Of a DNA stretch of 53,125 bases, positions 36,448 through 44,735 are shown one piece after another. The notes under the pieces are model-generated. The model was not told the DNA's origin and made no database searches. It worked only from the letters and a program-made list of their open reading frames with translations. Positions within the stretch are counted from its first letter, which is position 1. Every line of letters begins with the position of its first letter. The translations under genes and the position numbers were made by a program. The stretch is from Buttiauxella izardii (GTDB lineage Bacteria; Pseudomonadota; Gammaproteobacteria; Enterobacterales; Enterobacteriaceae): assembly GCF_003601925.1 (NCBI RefSeq), contig NZ_QZWH01000011.1, positions 1 through 53,125 of the forward strand, given 5' to 3'.

Positions 36448-37791
36448 ATGACCATCAAAAAAATAGTTGAACAAGGATTATGCGTAGGTTGCGGTGCATG
36501 TATATCCGAAAGTTGTAGTGATGACTCTCGCATGCAATGGAACTCGGATGGATTCTTGGAAGCGAACCTTATATACAGTACCAACTCAGAGTCGCTTGAG
36601 TTTGATCGTGTGTGTCCATTTAGTCTAAATAATGATGAAACTTTAAATGAAGACCATTTAGCTAAAGAATTTCTCACGACATCAGTGTTAGCTGATAATG
36701 AAATAGGGTTATATAATAATTTGTATGCAGGTTATTCAACTAAGTATAGAGAAACATCTTCTTCTGGTGGTCTCGCAACGTATATATTTGAAAGGTTACT
36801 TAGAGATAAATATGTTGATCATTTATTTGTAGTTAGTGAGATAGATGGTAAATATGGATATAAAATATTCAGTAGTATCGATGATATACAACAGATTTCA
36901 AAAACAAGATATTTTCCGGTAACCCTATCATCTTTATTCGACATTATAGATGATATAGATGGGAAAATTGCTATTTCTGGCGTCGCTTGCTTTGTAAAGT
37001 CCATAAGACTAAAACAACATTTTTATCCTACACTCAAAGAAAAAATACCATTCTTAGTCGGTATAATATGCGGCGGGTTGAAAAGTAAGCATTATACTGA
37101 TTTTTTAGCGCAGTCATCTGGGTGTGTCACTGAATATATGGTGCCTGAATATCGTGTAAAAAATAATAGCAGTATTGCATTAGACTATCAATTTTCATGT
37201 ATTGAGACTGAAAGCAAAAGATATCACTCTGTTGATATGAAAAGTTTAGGTGATATGTGGGGGACTGGTTTGTTCAAATCAAAAGCTTGTGATTTTTGCG
37301 ATGATGTAGCGACAGAACTTGCTGATATCTCACTTGGTGATGCCTGGATAAAACCATATAAAGAAGATGGTGCAGGAAATAATATTATTATCTCTCGAAG
37401 CAAGCTGGCTGATGAACTATTGCAAAATGGCATTGCGCTAAAAGAGTTGAAATTAGATAGAATTGACTTATCTGAGATTAAATTATCTCAGCAAGGAAGT
37501 TTTAACCATCGACATAAGGGATTATATTATAGGGTCAATAAAGCTAGGAAAGCGGGTATTCAAATACCTCAAAAAAGATCTAGATTTTTGATAAAACAAA
37601 ACATAACGAATGATCTTGTCCAACTTGTTCGATCTTTAACCCGACAACAAAGTTTGGTTCTCTGGAAAAAACACACGGGCTTAAGCTTCTTTAACAACAA
37701 AATGAAACCTTATTTATTTGTTTTGCATAAAATAACTAAATTAAACCACATACTTACTCGTCTTTATAAAATTGTTGGTGTTAAATTATAA
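36448..37791 (+). CDS. FrhB/FdhB-like iron-sulfur protein (coenzyme F420 hydrogenase/dehydrogenase beta-subunit family), locus 2
   Basis: A 447-residue protein from the ATG at 36448. It opens with a ferredoxin-like cluster motif C12-x2-C15-x2-C18, with C23 and C56 as further possible ligands. It then shows the FrhB/FdhB domain features: SSSGGLATYIFERLL at 104-118, GVACFVKSIR around 178-187, ICGGLKSK at 207-214, and KACDFCDDVATELADISLGDAW at 279-300 with C281 and C284. Enterobacteria are not known to make F420, so a flavin is a more likely cofactor, if any. Relatives are often found beside polysaccharide pyruvyl transferase and GT2 genes in polysaccharide loci of other bacteria, with unproven function. 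No signal peptide. Confidence 0.8.
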   Translation: MTIKKIVEQGLCVGCGACISESCSDDSRMQWNSDGFLEANLIYSTNSESLEFDRVCPFSLNNDETLNEDHLAKEFLTTSVLADNEIGLYNNLYAGYSTKYRETSSSGGLATYIFERLLRDKYVDHLFVVSEIDGKYGYKIFSSIDDIQQISKTRYFPVTLSSLFDIIDDIDGKIAISGVACFVKSIRLKQHFYPTLKEKIPFLVGIICGGLKSKHYTDFLAQSSGCVTEYMVPEYRVKNNSSIALDYQFSCIETESKRYHSVDMKSLGDMWGTGLFKSKACDFCDDVATELADISLGDAWIKPYKEDGAGNNIIISRSKLADELLQNGIALKELKLDRIDLSEIKLSQQGSFNHRHKGLYYRVNKARKAGIQIPQKRSRFLIKQNITNDLVQLVRSLTRQQSLVLWKKHTGLSFFNNKMKPYLFVLHKITKLNHILTRLYKIVGVKL

Positions 37792-38224
37792 ACACTGAGA
37801 TTCTTACTCAACCACTACATATTAATTGTGGCTATAATTTGGATGCAGTATCTATTGAGGTTTCTAGACCGTCAAACATAATAAATAAACTACCGGGAAA
37901 TCAATAAAGTTTCGATTTGTTAATTCCATGTGGTGTGATATGTAAGTTTATTAGCTAATAATATAATTGAGGCTATTTTTACCTTCATCTTTCATCCTCA
38001 ATAGGCATTAGTCAATTTCAGTTTAAGGCTATTAGATAATCTTAAATTAAATATGGTTTGTATGTCGTGCCAGCGTTTTCGGCACCTACAAAATTGGCAA
38101 AATGGTTGATGAACTACTTTACGAATATCCTTCTAAATTAAGGATGAAAATCCCCCCCATTTGTCTGCGTGGAACCTATTCCGCCGGAGAAATACACCAA
38201 TGAAACAATAACAGAGGACTTTCA
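37792..38224. other. 430-base gap before gfcA
   Basis: No gene recognised. It contains a small GTGCC/GGCAC inverted repeat near 38067-38085, a poor RcsAB-like match TACGAATATCCTTC (38120-38133, 10 of 14) and a strong Shine-Dalgarno AGAGGA (38213-38218) for gfcA. The gfcABCD promoter must lie here, but no -35/-10 pair stood out. Confidence 0.5.
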
Positions 38225-38494
38225 ATGAAATTGAATAAATTATCTGCGCTGATGCTTTGCGTACTGGCTGCACCAATGGCTTCCATGGCTGCTCCAGTAG
38301 CAACTGGCACTGCTGGTTCTACTACTGGTACTGCGGCAGGGACTTCTGCAGCAGCGGCAGGTATGGCAGCAGGTACTGCAGCGGCCATTGGTGTTGGTGT
38401 TGTTGGCGCGATTGCTGTTACCGCAGCAGTTGTCAGCAATAACCGCAGCAATGGTGGCAGCACTAGCACCAGCACCACAACTTCTACACGCTAA
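38225..38494 (+). CDS. gfcA: GfcA/YjbE-type small secreted Thr/Ala/Gly-rich protein
   Basis: An 89-residue precursor with a signal peptide (MKLNKLSALMLCVLAAPMASMA) and a low-complexity mature part rich in Ala, Gly, Thr and Ser. It ends in a Ser/Thr tail and has a central hydrophobic stretch (AAIGVGVVGAIAVTAAVV). This is the make-up of E. coli GfcA (YmcD) and its paralogue YjbE. It heads the gfcABCD block and is separated from gfcB by a strong terminator hairpin. GfcABCD is needed for group 4 capsule assembly in pathogenic E. coli; yjbEFGH is the paralogous exopolysaccharide operon, and the two cannot be told apart with certainty here. Confidence 0.85.
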   Translation: MKLNKLSALMLCVLAAPMASMAAPVATGTAGSTTGTAAGTSAAAAGMAAGTAAAIGVGVVGAIAVTAAVVSNNRSNGGSTSTSTTTSTR

Positions 38495-38509
38495 TCTTTT
38501 TTCCTATTC

Positions 38510-38537
38510 ATGGGGTTCTTTTGAACCCCATTTTTTT
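38510..38537 (+). terminator. Strong rho-independent terminator between gfcA and gfcB
   Basis: ATGGGGTTC, loop TTTT, GAACCCCAT followed by seven T. A perfect nine-base stem with a T-run, 16 bases after the gfcA stop and before the gfcB start. It would make gfcA transcript abundant relative to gfcBCD, or be a controlled attenuator. Confidence 0.85.
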
Positions 38538-38557
38538 GCCAGCTTACGGCCTCTAAT

Positions 38558-39202
38558 ATGTATAAAAAAATATGCCTGGCCGGCGCGGTTATTTTACTTA
38601 GCGCCTGCAACCAGTATCGCCCTGGTATTGTTTCACAGACTATTACACAGACTTTTTCTTCGCAGGACGCGGTTATTGACAGTAATAAAGTTGCACGCGT
38701 TCCTTATGCATCCATGTCATTAAAAGTGGATGATGGCCCGCTGGCATTTATTGTGTTGGCCTGGAATGAAAATAACATTCAGAAATGGCTAACTGCCGAT
38801 GCCAAAATGGTTGCTACGCAAAATGGTCGCATTATTAAGACGATCGGTTTTGCGGATAACTTGCTGGCGTTTGCAAGCAGCGAACCAGACCCGCTTGCCC
38901 AACCGTTAACTATCAAAGACGGTCAGCAGTGGACTTCGCAAACACAATGGCAGAGTGGTTCCTTCCACGCAGCATCTGTGACATCACGTTTCCAGTGGGC
39001 TGGCACAGAGGATTTCACCATTGTTGGCACCACGCGCAATTATCGTCTTTTGGAAGAACAAGTGTCCTCGACGACGGATGGCGCAAGCTACACCCAGCGT
39101 TACTGGGTTGATGCACAAACCGGGCAGATTGTTCATAGCGAACAAACTCTGCATCCTCACGGCCCGGTGTGGTCCCTCACTCTTCTGAAGCCTTATTCCT
39201 GA
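38558..39202 (+). CDS. gfcB: GfcB/YjbF-type lipoprotein
   Basis: A 214-residue lipoprotein precursor: signal MYKKICLAGAVILLSAC with lipidated Cys17, then the YjbF/GfcB domain (length close to E. coli GfcB, about 216). Recognisable late segments are QTQWQSGSFHAASVTSRFQW and the RYWVDAQTGQIVHSEQTLHP stretch. Probably held in the outer membrane facing the periplasm. Its stop overlaps the gfcC start (TGATG), indicating coupled translation. Function in assembly of surface polysaccharide is known genetically, not biochemically. Confidence 0.88.
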   Translation: MYKKICLAGAVILLSACNQYRPGIVSQTITQTFSSQDAVIDSNKVARVPYASMSLKVDDGPLAFIVLAWNENNIQKWLTADAKMVATQNGRIIKTIGFADNLLAFASSEPDPLAQPLTIKDGQQWTSQTQWQSGSFHAASVTSRFQWAGTEDFTIVGTTRNYRLLEEQVSSTTDGASYTQRYWVDAQTGQIVHSEQTLHPHGPVWSLTLLKPYS

Positions 39203-39951
39203 TGATGAAACCTCTATTTATTGCTGCCGCTCTGCTGGCGGTTGCCCCGTTAAGTTACGGTCAGGGGCAGATTACCCTGATTTGTCAGCCTGCTTGTTCC
39301 GTTCCCTCTGTCAGCTCGAATGAGCTCAGCGAGTTGGTGACGAACCCCGCGTTGCCTACAAATATCGACTGGCAAACTGCAAAACTTTCCACACCTGCAA
39401 GTGATGCAGAACAGCAATTGCATCAACAGCAACTGGTGACAAAACTTGCCGCTCTTGCTGAACAGTTGCAAAAGCAGGGTGACGTTATCCAGGCGCAACG
39501 CATTAATATTCTGCGTCAGCGCATTGCCGAGTTGAAAGCGATTGGCGCGTATCCGCTGTCGCTGGATCCTGATGTTGTTCGCCTCAAGCCAGAATACTCT
39601 CCGAAGCTTGCGGGTGATTATCGACTGACTATCAGCAGCATCCCGCAGCGTGAACTCACGTTATGGAACAGTTCTCGCACTTCGATGACCTGGGTTCCAG
39701 GAAAACAGACTTCCGAATATGTGGGGATAGAGCAACAGCAGCCGGGTATTGATGCCGATACCGTCACTGTCATTGCACCAGACGGCAGCACAGAAACCGT
39801 CCCAACAGGTTACTGGAACCGTCGCTATCATGAGCCGCAGCCTGGCAGCCAAATTTGGTTAAACCTGCAAACTTCTGCATTCGGGCAGGAGTATCAATCG
39901 CTTAATCAGGAAATTATCCATCTGCTCACACAACGGACTGTCGCGCCATGA
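39202..39951 (+). CDS. gfcC: GfcC/YjbG-type periplasmic capsule-biosynthesis protein
   Basis: A 249-residue precursor; signal peptide MMKPLFIAAALLAVAPLSYG before QGQITL. Family segments include the LDPDVVRLKPEYSPKLAGDY stretch, matching LDPDFVRVDENSNPPLVGDY of E. coli GfcC, and PPGSQ-like EPQPGSQIWLNL near the end. GfcC has beta-grasp domains like those of Wza, which suggests it works beside the export channel. A second ATG at 39205 would shorten it by one residue. It overlaps gfcB by one base and gfcD by four. Confidence 0.88.
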   Translation: MMKPLFIAAALLAVAPLSYGQGQITLICQPACSVPSVSSNELSELVTNPALPTNIDWQTAKLSTPASDAEQQLHQQQLVTKLAALAEQLQKQGDVIQAQRINILRQRIAELKAIGAYPLSLDPDVVRLKPEYSPKLAGDYRLTISSIPQRELTLWNSSRTSMTWVPGKQTSEYVGIEQQQPGIDADTVTVIAPDGSTETVPTGYWNRRYHEPQPGSQIWLNLQTSAFGQEYQSLNQEIIHLLTQRTVAP

Positions 39952-42065
39952 AACTCACTACTCTCAGTTCTATGATTGCGCTGTCCCTTGGCGGCTTCAG
40001 CGCGGCGGCCCATGCTGACTGGGGCACGCCGTTGTATACGCCATATGTCACGCCGTCGCAGTCCGATTTTGGTGGCGTGGGATTGCTGCAAACGACGACC
40101 GCGCGCATGGCACCTTCTGGGGAATTCAGCGTCAACTATCGTGATAACGACCAGTACCGTTTCTGGTCGCTGTCGTTGCAGTTAATGCCGTGGCTGGAAA
40201 CTACCATCCGCTATACCGATGTGCGCACAAAGCGCTACGGTGCGGAAGATTTTAGTGGCGACCAGACCTACAAAGACAAAGCCATCGATCTTAAAGCTCG
40301 TCTGTGGGAAGAAACGCGCTGGACGCCGGATATCTCTCTCGGGTTCCGAGATATTGGCGGCACAGGTTTGTTCGATAGCGAATACCTGGTTGCGACCAAA
40401 GCCGCAGGCCCGTTCGATTTCACGCTCGGTATGGGCTGGGGTTACGTTGCTAACAGCGGCAATATCACTAACCCATTCTGCAAAGCCAGCGATCGTTTTT
40501 GCGAGCGTGACGAAGGCTACAGCGGCAGCGGCGGCAAGGTTGATTCAGAACGCTTCTTCCATGGCCCGGCAGCATTGTTTGGTGGTGTGGAATATCAAAC
40601 GCCATGGCAGCCATTGCGCTTTAAAGTGGAATACGACGCCAATAACTATCGTGATGATCGCGCGGGTCGTCTGGTACAAAGCACGCCGATTAACGTCGGG
40701 ATGCTCTACCGCCTGGGTGACTGGGGCGATCTCAACTTAGGGTACGAACGCGGTAACACGCTGACCTTTGGCGTGACGCTCAATACCAACTTTGAATCCC
40801 TGCGCAGCCCGGCTCAGAAACCTTTGAAACCTGCTTATGCACCTTCCACGCAGCCTGCGGATCTAGACCCGCAAGTAGCGAATGCTCAGCTTGCAGCATT
40901 GCGTGACAACGCAGGGTTATCGTCCCCGGCAATCGAACGGGAAGGCGATACGGTGTATGTCAGCGGTGAACAAACTGATTACCGTGATCGTGTCGAAGGG
41001 GTTGAGCGCGCCAACAGAATCATGATGAACAATCTGCCAGAAGGCACGCGTCAGATTGTTGTCACCGAGAAAAACGAGCGTCTGCCACTGATCAGCCACC
41101 GCAGTGATGTCGAATCGCTGGATAATGCATTTAGCGGCGTGCCGCTTGGCGCACCACAGCCTGCCAATATTGACGTTCACCAGGAACCGCAACTGCCAGC
41201 GCAGGTACAGGCGGGTTACGCCGATAAAAAATCAGCCTTTAGCTTCGATTGGTCACCGATTTTAAACCAGTCGTTTGGCGGGCCTGAATCGTTCTACATG
41301 TACCAGATTGCGTTGAGCGGTAGTGTCGATTACCAGCTCACCGACAACTGGCGAGTCGGCGGCGTCGCCTGGCTCAACCTGTACAACAACTACGATAAAT
41401 TTAACTTCACCGCGCCACCGCCGGACAGCCACATTCCGCAGGTGCGAACGCATATTCGTGAGTATGTCGATAGCAGCGATCTGTATCTGAACAACTTGCA
41501 ACTGACGCGCATCGGCGCGCTGGGTGACGGTTGGTATATGCAGAACTACGGCGGCTATCTGGAGATGATGTTTGCCGGTGTGGGCAGTGAAGTTATCTAT
41601 CGTCCGCTGGATAGCCAGTGGGCCGTGGGTGCTGACGTGAACTGGGTGAAGCAGCGTGACTGGAACGATCCGATGCGCATGGCCGATTACAGTGTGACGA
41701 CCGGGAATCTGACGGGTTACTGGCAGCCATCGTTTGCCGACGAGTTCCTCGTCAAAGTAAGCGTAGGCCGTTATCTGGCTGGCGATAAAGGCGGCACCTT
41801 CGATGTTTCTCGTCGCTTCGCAAGTGGGATAACCGCCGGTGCATACGCGACGCTGACCAACGTTTCATCGCACGATTATGGCGAAGGCAGCTTCACCAAA
41901 GGGTTCTATATTTCTATCCCTCTGGATTTGTTGAGCTCCCGTCCGACCAATACGCAAGCCGGTTTCAACTGGGTACCGTTGACGCGCGATGGCGGCCAGC
42001 CGCTGCAGAAACGCTACTCGTTGTATGACATTACGGATGCACGAGGCGCACAGCCAGCTTATTAA
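39948..42065 (+). CDS. gfcD: GfcD/YjbH-type outer-membrane protein
   Basis: A 705-residue precursor close to the 698 of E. coli GfcD/YjbH. The signal peptide ends AAAHA before DWGTPLYTP. The N-terminal barrel-like region keeps SQSDFGGVGLLQT, FSVNYRDNDQYRFW and FSGDQTYKDKAIDLK; the C-terminal region keeps VGRYLAGDKGGTFDVSRRF and FNWVPLTRDGGQPLQKR. A predicted beta-barrel protein for passage or display of surface polysaccharide. It starts in a four-base overlap with gfcC and ends before a hairpin shared with the convergent araC-type gene. Confidence 0.9.
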   Translation: MKLTTLSSMIALSLGGFSAAAHADWGTPLYTPYVTPSQSDFGGVGLLQTTTARMAPSGEFSVNYRDNDQYRFWSLSLQLMPWLETTIRYTDVRTKRYGAEDFSGDQTYKDKAIDLKARLWEETRWTPDISLGFRDIGGTGLFDSEYLVATKAAGPFDFTLGMGWGYVANSGNITNPFCKASDRFCERDEGYSGSGGKVDSERFFHGPAALFGGVEYQTPWQPLRFKVEYDANNYRDDRAGRLVQSTPINVGMLYRLGDWGDLNLGYERGNTLTFGVTLNTNFESLRSPAQKPLKPAYAPSTQPADLDPQVANAQLAALRDNAGLSSPAIEREGDTVYVSGEQTDYRDRVEGVERANRIMMNNLPEGTRQIVVTEKNERLPLISHRSDVESLDNAFSGVPLGAPQPANIDVHQEPQLPAQVQAGYADKKSAFSFDWSPILNQSFGGPESFYMYQIALSGSVDYQLTDNWRVGGVAWLNLYNNYDKFNFTAPPPDSHIPQVRTHIREYVDSSDLYLNNLQLTRIGALGDGWYMQNYGGYLEMMFAGVGSEVIYRPLDSQWAVGADVNWVKQRDWNDPMRMADYSVTTGNLTGYWQPSFADEFLVKVSVGRYLAGDKGGTFDVSRRFASGITAGAYATLTNVSSHDYGEGSFTKGFYISIPLDLLSSRPTNTQAGFNWVPLTRDGGQPLQKRYSLYDITDARGAQPAY

Positions 42066-42076
42066 TCTTTACTTAG

Positions 42077-42101
42077 GGCGGGAACGCGCCAGCTTCCCGC
42101 C
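42077..42101. terminator. Bidirectional hairpin between gfcD and the AraC-type gene
   Basis: GGCGGGAA (42077-42084) and TTCCCGCC (42094-42101) form a perfect eight-base GC-rich stem around a nine-base loop, followed by TTCTTC. It lies between two convergent genes, as expected for a shared terminator. Confidence 0.65.
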
Positions 42102-42114
42102 TTCTTCAACGCCC

Positions 42115-42939
42115 CTAATCCGAATTAATATGCACCTTACAATAGCGCCGCTTCCACGCCGCTGGTGTCAATCCCATCGCTTTACGAAACACCTTCCTGA
42201 AATATCCCACATCCTGAAATCCACACCGCTGCGCCACTTCGCTTAACGAACACGAATCGCTAATCAGCATTTTCTCGGCGCTCAAAACGCGCTGGCGGTG
42301 AATAGCCTCGGTGATCGTTAACTGGAATGTCTGGCGGTAAACACGCCCAAGATAATCCGCATTGCAATGTAATTGACGGCTGAGTGATGACGTAGAAACT
42401 GGCAAATGGAATTGCGTGCGGATTAACTGCTGCGCTTTGTACGCCAGCGCTGCGCCGCTTTCGTCAGCTTGAGTATGGTTATTCGCCGCGACGGAAAGTT
42501 GCTGCATGATCAGCAATAGAATTAACTCCAGCGAGCCGCTGCGGTTAATCGCTTCCTGCTCGCTTAAAAACTGGCGAAATAACGAAATAACATATTGTGG
42601 ATTAATCACTTGCCCATGTTGTGGCATTGAAATTAACGATACCGGGTTGTCTGCGTTTTGCTTGCATTGCGCATTAAGCTCAAAGTGCAGCCAGTAGAAT
42701 TTTAAATCTGCCGGGAAGATTCCTACCCCGACATGTTTTCGATGTGGCCAGAGTAATAAACTTTCCCCCGCCTTGACGCTGAAAAGCGTGTCATCTTCCC
42801 TGATCGTAAGTGTCCCTTTTTCAACGAAAATCAATTCCCATGAATCCAGTTTACGCTGCGGATGGCTACCCACGCCGCGTGAAATAAACAGGCCGCCGTT
42901 TTGCACGCTGATGGGTAAAGATATATTTAAATCAAACAA
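42115..42939 (-). CDS. AraC-family transcriptional regulator of the arabinoside island
   Basis: A 274-residue AraC/XylS regulator. The N-terminal half is a cupin-like sensing domain (WELIFVEKGTLTIREDD). The C-terminal half has two helix-turn-helix units: STSSLSRQLHCNADYLGRVYRQTF, then CSLSEVAQRCGFQDVGYFRKVFRKAMGLTPAAWKRR. The start is a TTG with AGGGA about nine bases upstream; no in-frame ATG fits. It is divergent from the symporter and GH127 genes, the classical layout for a regulator acting on its neighbours. Inducer is probably an arabinose-containing sugar, by context. Confidence 0.85.
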   Translation of the reverse strand: MFDLNISLPISVQNGGLFISRGVGSHPQRKLDSWELIFVEKGTLTIREDDTLFSVKAGESLLLWPHRKHVGVGIFPADLKFYWLHFELNAQCKQNADNPVSLISMPQHGQVINPQYVISLFRQFLSEQEAINRSGSLELILLLIMQQLSVAANNHTQADESGAALAYKAQQLIRTQFHLPVSTSSLSRQLHCNADYLGRVYRQTFQLTITEAIHRQRVLSAEKMLISDSCSLSEVAQRCGFQDVGYFRKVFRKAMGLTPAAWKRRYCKVHINSD

Positions 42940-43322
42940 TTACAGTTTTCCCTAATCCATTCCTTCGACCTAGTGTAGATAAAATAAACCGAATGGCGGG
43001 ATCTATGCTGGCGTTTGGCGATCTCCTTCACAGTTTTATCTTCAGGTCGGAATTGTCATCTTTTTATACTTTTCTCTCGCCTTGTTGGTATTTAGATTGA
43101 GTGCCAATTTATTGGGGTACTTTGCAAATAAAAAATAATAAGAGACTGAAGACAAACCTCTTCGTAGGTCGGATAAGCGGCAGCGTCATCCGACAAAACT
43201 GGTGAAAATGGTGAATGACGCTAACGCTTATCCACCCTACAAAACCCGTTCAGAAGTGACCTTTGTCAGCATTCTAATAAAAACTTCCGGTTGTTAACCT
43301 GAAACGAGGTGTAAATAAAATC
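42940..43322. other. Divergent regulatory region with BIME between araC-type gene and symporter
   Basis: 383 bases without a gene. The AraC-type operators should lie here but were not resolved. The central part is occupied by a pair of REP units (43164-43244). Confidence 0.55.
43164..43244. repeat. BIME (two inverted REP units)
   Basis: GTAGGTCGGATAAGCG...GTCATCCGACAA (43164-43196) and GAATGACGCTAACGC...ATCCACCCTACAA (43213-43243) are REP units in opposite orientation, forming a BIME. They stand upstream of the symporter gene, an uncommon place for REPs, which usually follow genes. Confidence 0.8.
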
Positions 43323-44726
43323 ATGACCTCTACCCCTATAAATAATACTGATATTGTGACCTCCGATTTAAATGACAGGCTCTCCATTCGCGAGAAAATA
43401 GGCTACGGATTAGGTGATGCAGGCGGGACGGTAATAACTTGCCTTATCATGAACTTCCTGACCTTTTTCTATACCGATGTTTTTGGCTTAACCCCGGCTA
43501 TCGTCGGCACGTTGTTTATTGCCTTACGTGTATTCGATGCTATTTCTGACCCGCTGATGGGCATTCTGGCAGACCGCACGCAAAGCCGTTTTGGGCGTTT
43601 TCGCCCATGGCAATTGTGGGTCGCGGTGCCGATTGGCGTCATCGGCGTGCTGACGTTTACCGTGCCTGATCTCAGCGCCAATATGAAAATACTCTGGGCA
43701 TTCGGCACCTATCTTCTTCTTTCAGTGGGTTACACGGCCATCAACGTGCCTTATTGCGCGCTGATTAACACCATGACCACGCGTCACGATGAAGTGATTT
43801 CCTGCCAATCCTGGCGCTTTGTATTGTGCGGCGTGGCGGGCTTTTTGGTGTCGGTGGGTTTGCCGTGGTTGGTGGAAATTATCGGCCAGGGGAATGCCGC
43901 GAAAGGCTACCAGATGGGCGTCGGCATTTTGTGCGCCATCGCCGTCGTGATGTTCCTGTGCTGTTTCTTCTGGGTTCGCGAACGAGTGCCGTTGGCGTTG
44001 ATGGGCAAATTTACCCTGCGCGAACACCTGGCGGGTTTGCGTAAAAATGACCAACTTTTGCTGAGCCTGGTGATGTCGTTTCTGTTGATTAACGTCTTTA
44101 ACCTGCGCGGCGGCGGCTACATGTATTTCATCACTTACGTGCTACAAGGCAGCGCCGGGTTTGCCTCGCTGTTCTTCACGATGGTGACTTTCGCCTCCAT
44201 TCTCGGCGCGGTGATTGTTAACCCGCTCGCTAAACGCTTTGATACCGTCAAACTTTACTACTACACCAACCTGGTTTTGGCGGTGCTGGCAGCGGGAATG
44301 TGGCTTCTGCCTACGGGCGCGGCATTCCAGAGCTTATGGTTAATCGTGATTCTGGCAAACGGCATCATTCTTGGCTTCACACTGCCGCTGCACTTTTCCA
44401 TCATGGCGTTTGCCGATGATTACGGCGAGTGGAAAACCGGCGTGCGTTCTTCGGGCATGAACTTCGCCTTCAACCTTTTCTTCATCAAATTGGCCTGGGC
44501 CGCCAGCGCGGGAATCATCAGCCTGGTGTTTATTTTCGTGGCCTACCAGCCCGGCCCGGAACACCAGACGGCGGCATCGCTTTCCGGCATTACCGCGCTG
44601 GAAACCCTGCTGCCAGCCGCATTCCACCTGTTACTGGCGCTGGCGATTCGCCGCTGCCGTTTGAATAATCCCATGATGGCGCAGATTTCCACTGACTTAC
44701 GTCAGCGCCATGTCCAGACCGCCTGA
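43323..44726 (+). CDS. GPH-family sugar:cation symporter (YicJ/XynT-like)
   Basis: A 467-residue inner-membrane transporter of the glycoside-pentoside-hexuronide family with 12 predicted TM segments. The N-terminal signature [17 protein letters not shown] and the [21 protein letters not shown] loop between TM2 and TM3 are diagnostic. It lies nine bases before the GH127 gene, so the two form an operon: uptake of an arabinose-containing oligosaccharide and its cleavage. YicJ and XynT are the closest named enterobacterial relatives by eye; the substrate is inferred from the GH127 partner. Confidence 0.88.
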   Translation: MTSTPINNTDIVTSDLNDRLSIREKIGYGLGDAGGTVITCLIMNFLTFFYTDVFGLTPAIVGTLFIALRVFDAISDPLMGILADRTQSRFGRFRPWQLWVAVPIGVIGVLTFTVPDLSANMKILWAFGTYLLLSVGYTAINVPYCALINTMTTRHDEVISCQSWRFVLCGVAGFLVSVGLPWLVEIIGQGNAAKGYQMGVGILCAIAVVMFLCCFFWVRERVPLALMGKFTLREHLAGLRKNDQLLLSLVMSFLLINVFNLRGGGYMYFITYVLQGSAGFASLFFTMVTFASILGAVIVNPLAKRFDTVKLYYYTNLVLAVLAAGMWLLPTGAAFQSLWLIVILANGIILGFTLPLHFSIMAFADDYGEWKTGVRSSGMNFAFNLFFIKLAWAASAGIISLVFIFVAYQPGPEHQTAASLSGITALETLLPAAFHLLLALAIRRCRLNNPMMAQISTDLRQRHVQTA

Positions 44727-44735
44727 GGAGTTGTT

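Noticed and set aside
38120-38133. RcsAB-like site before gfcA
   Set aside because: Only 10 of 14 matches with both half sites damaged; within AT-rich DNA this is expected by chance.
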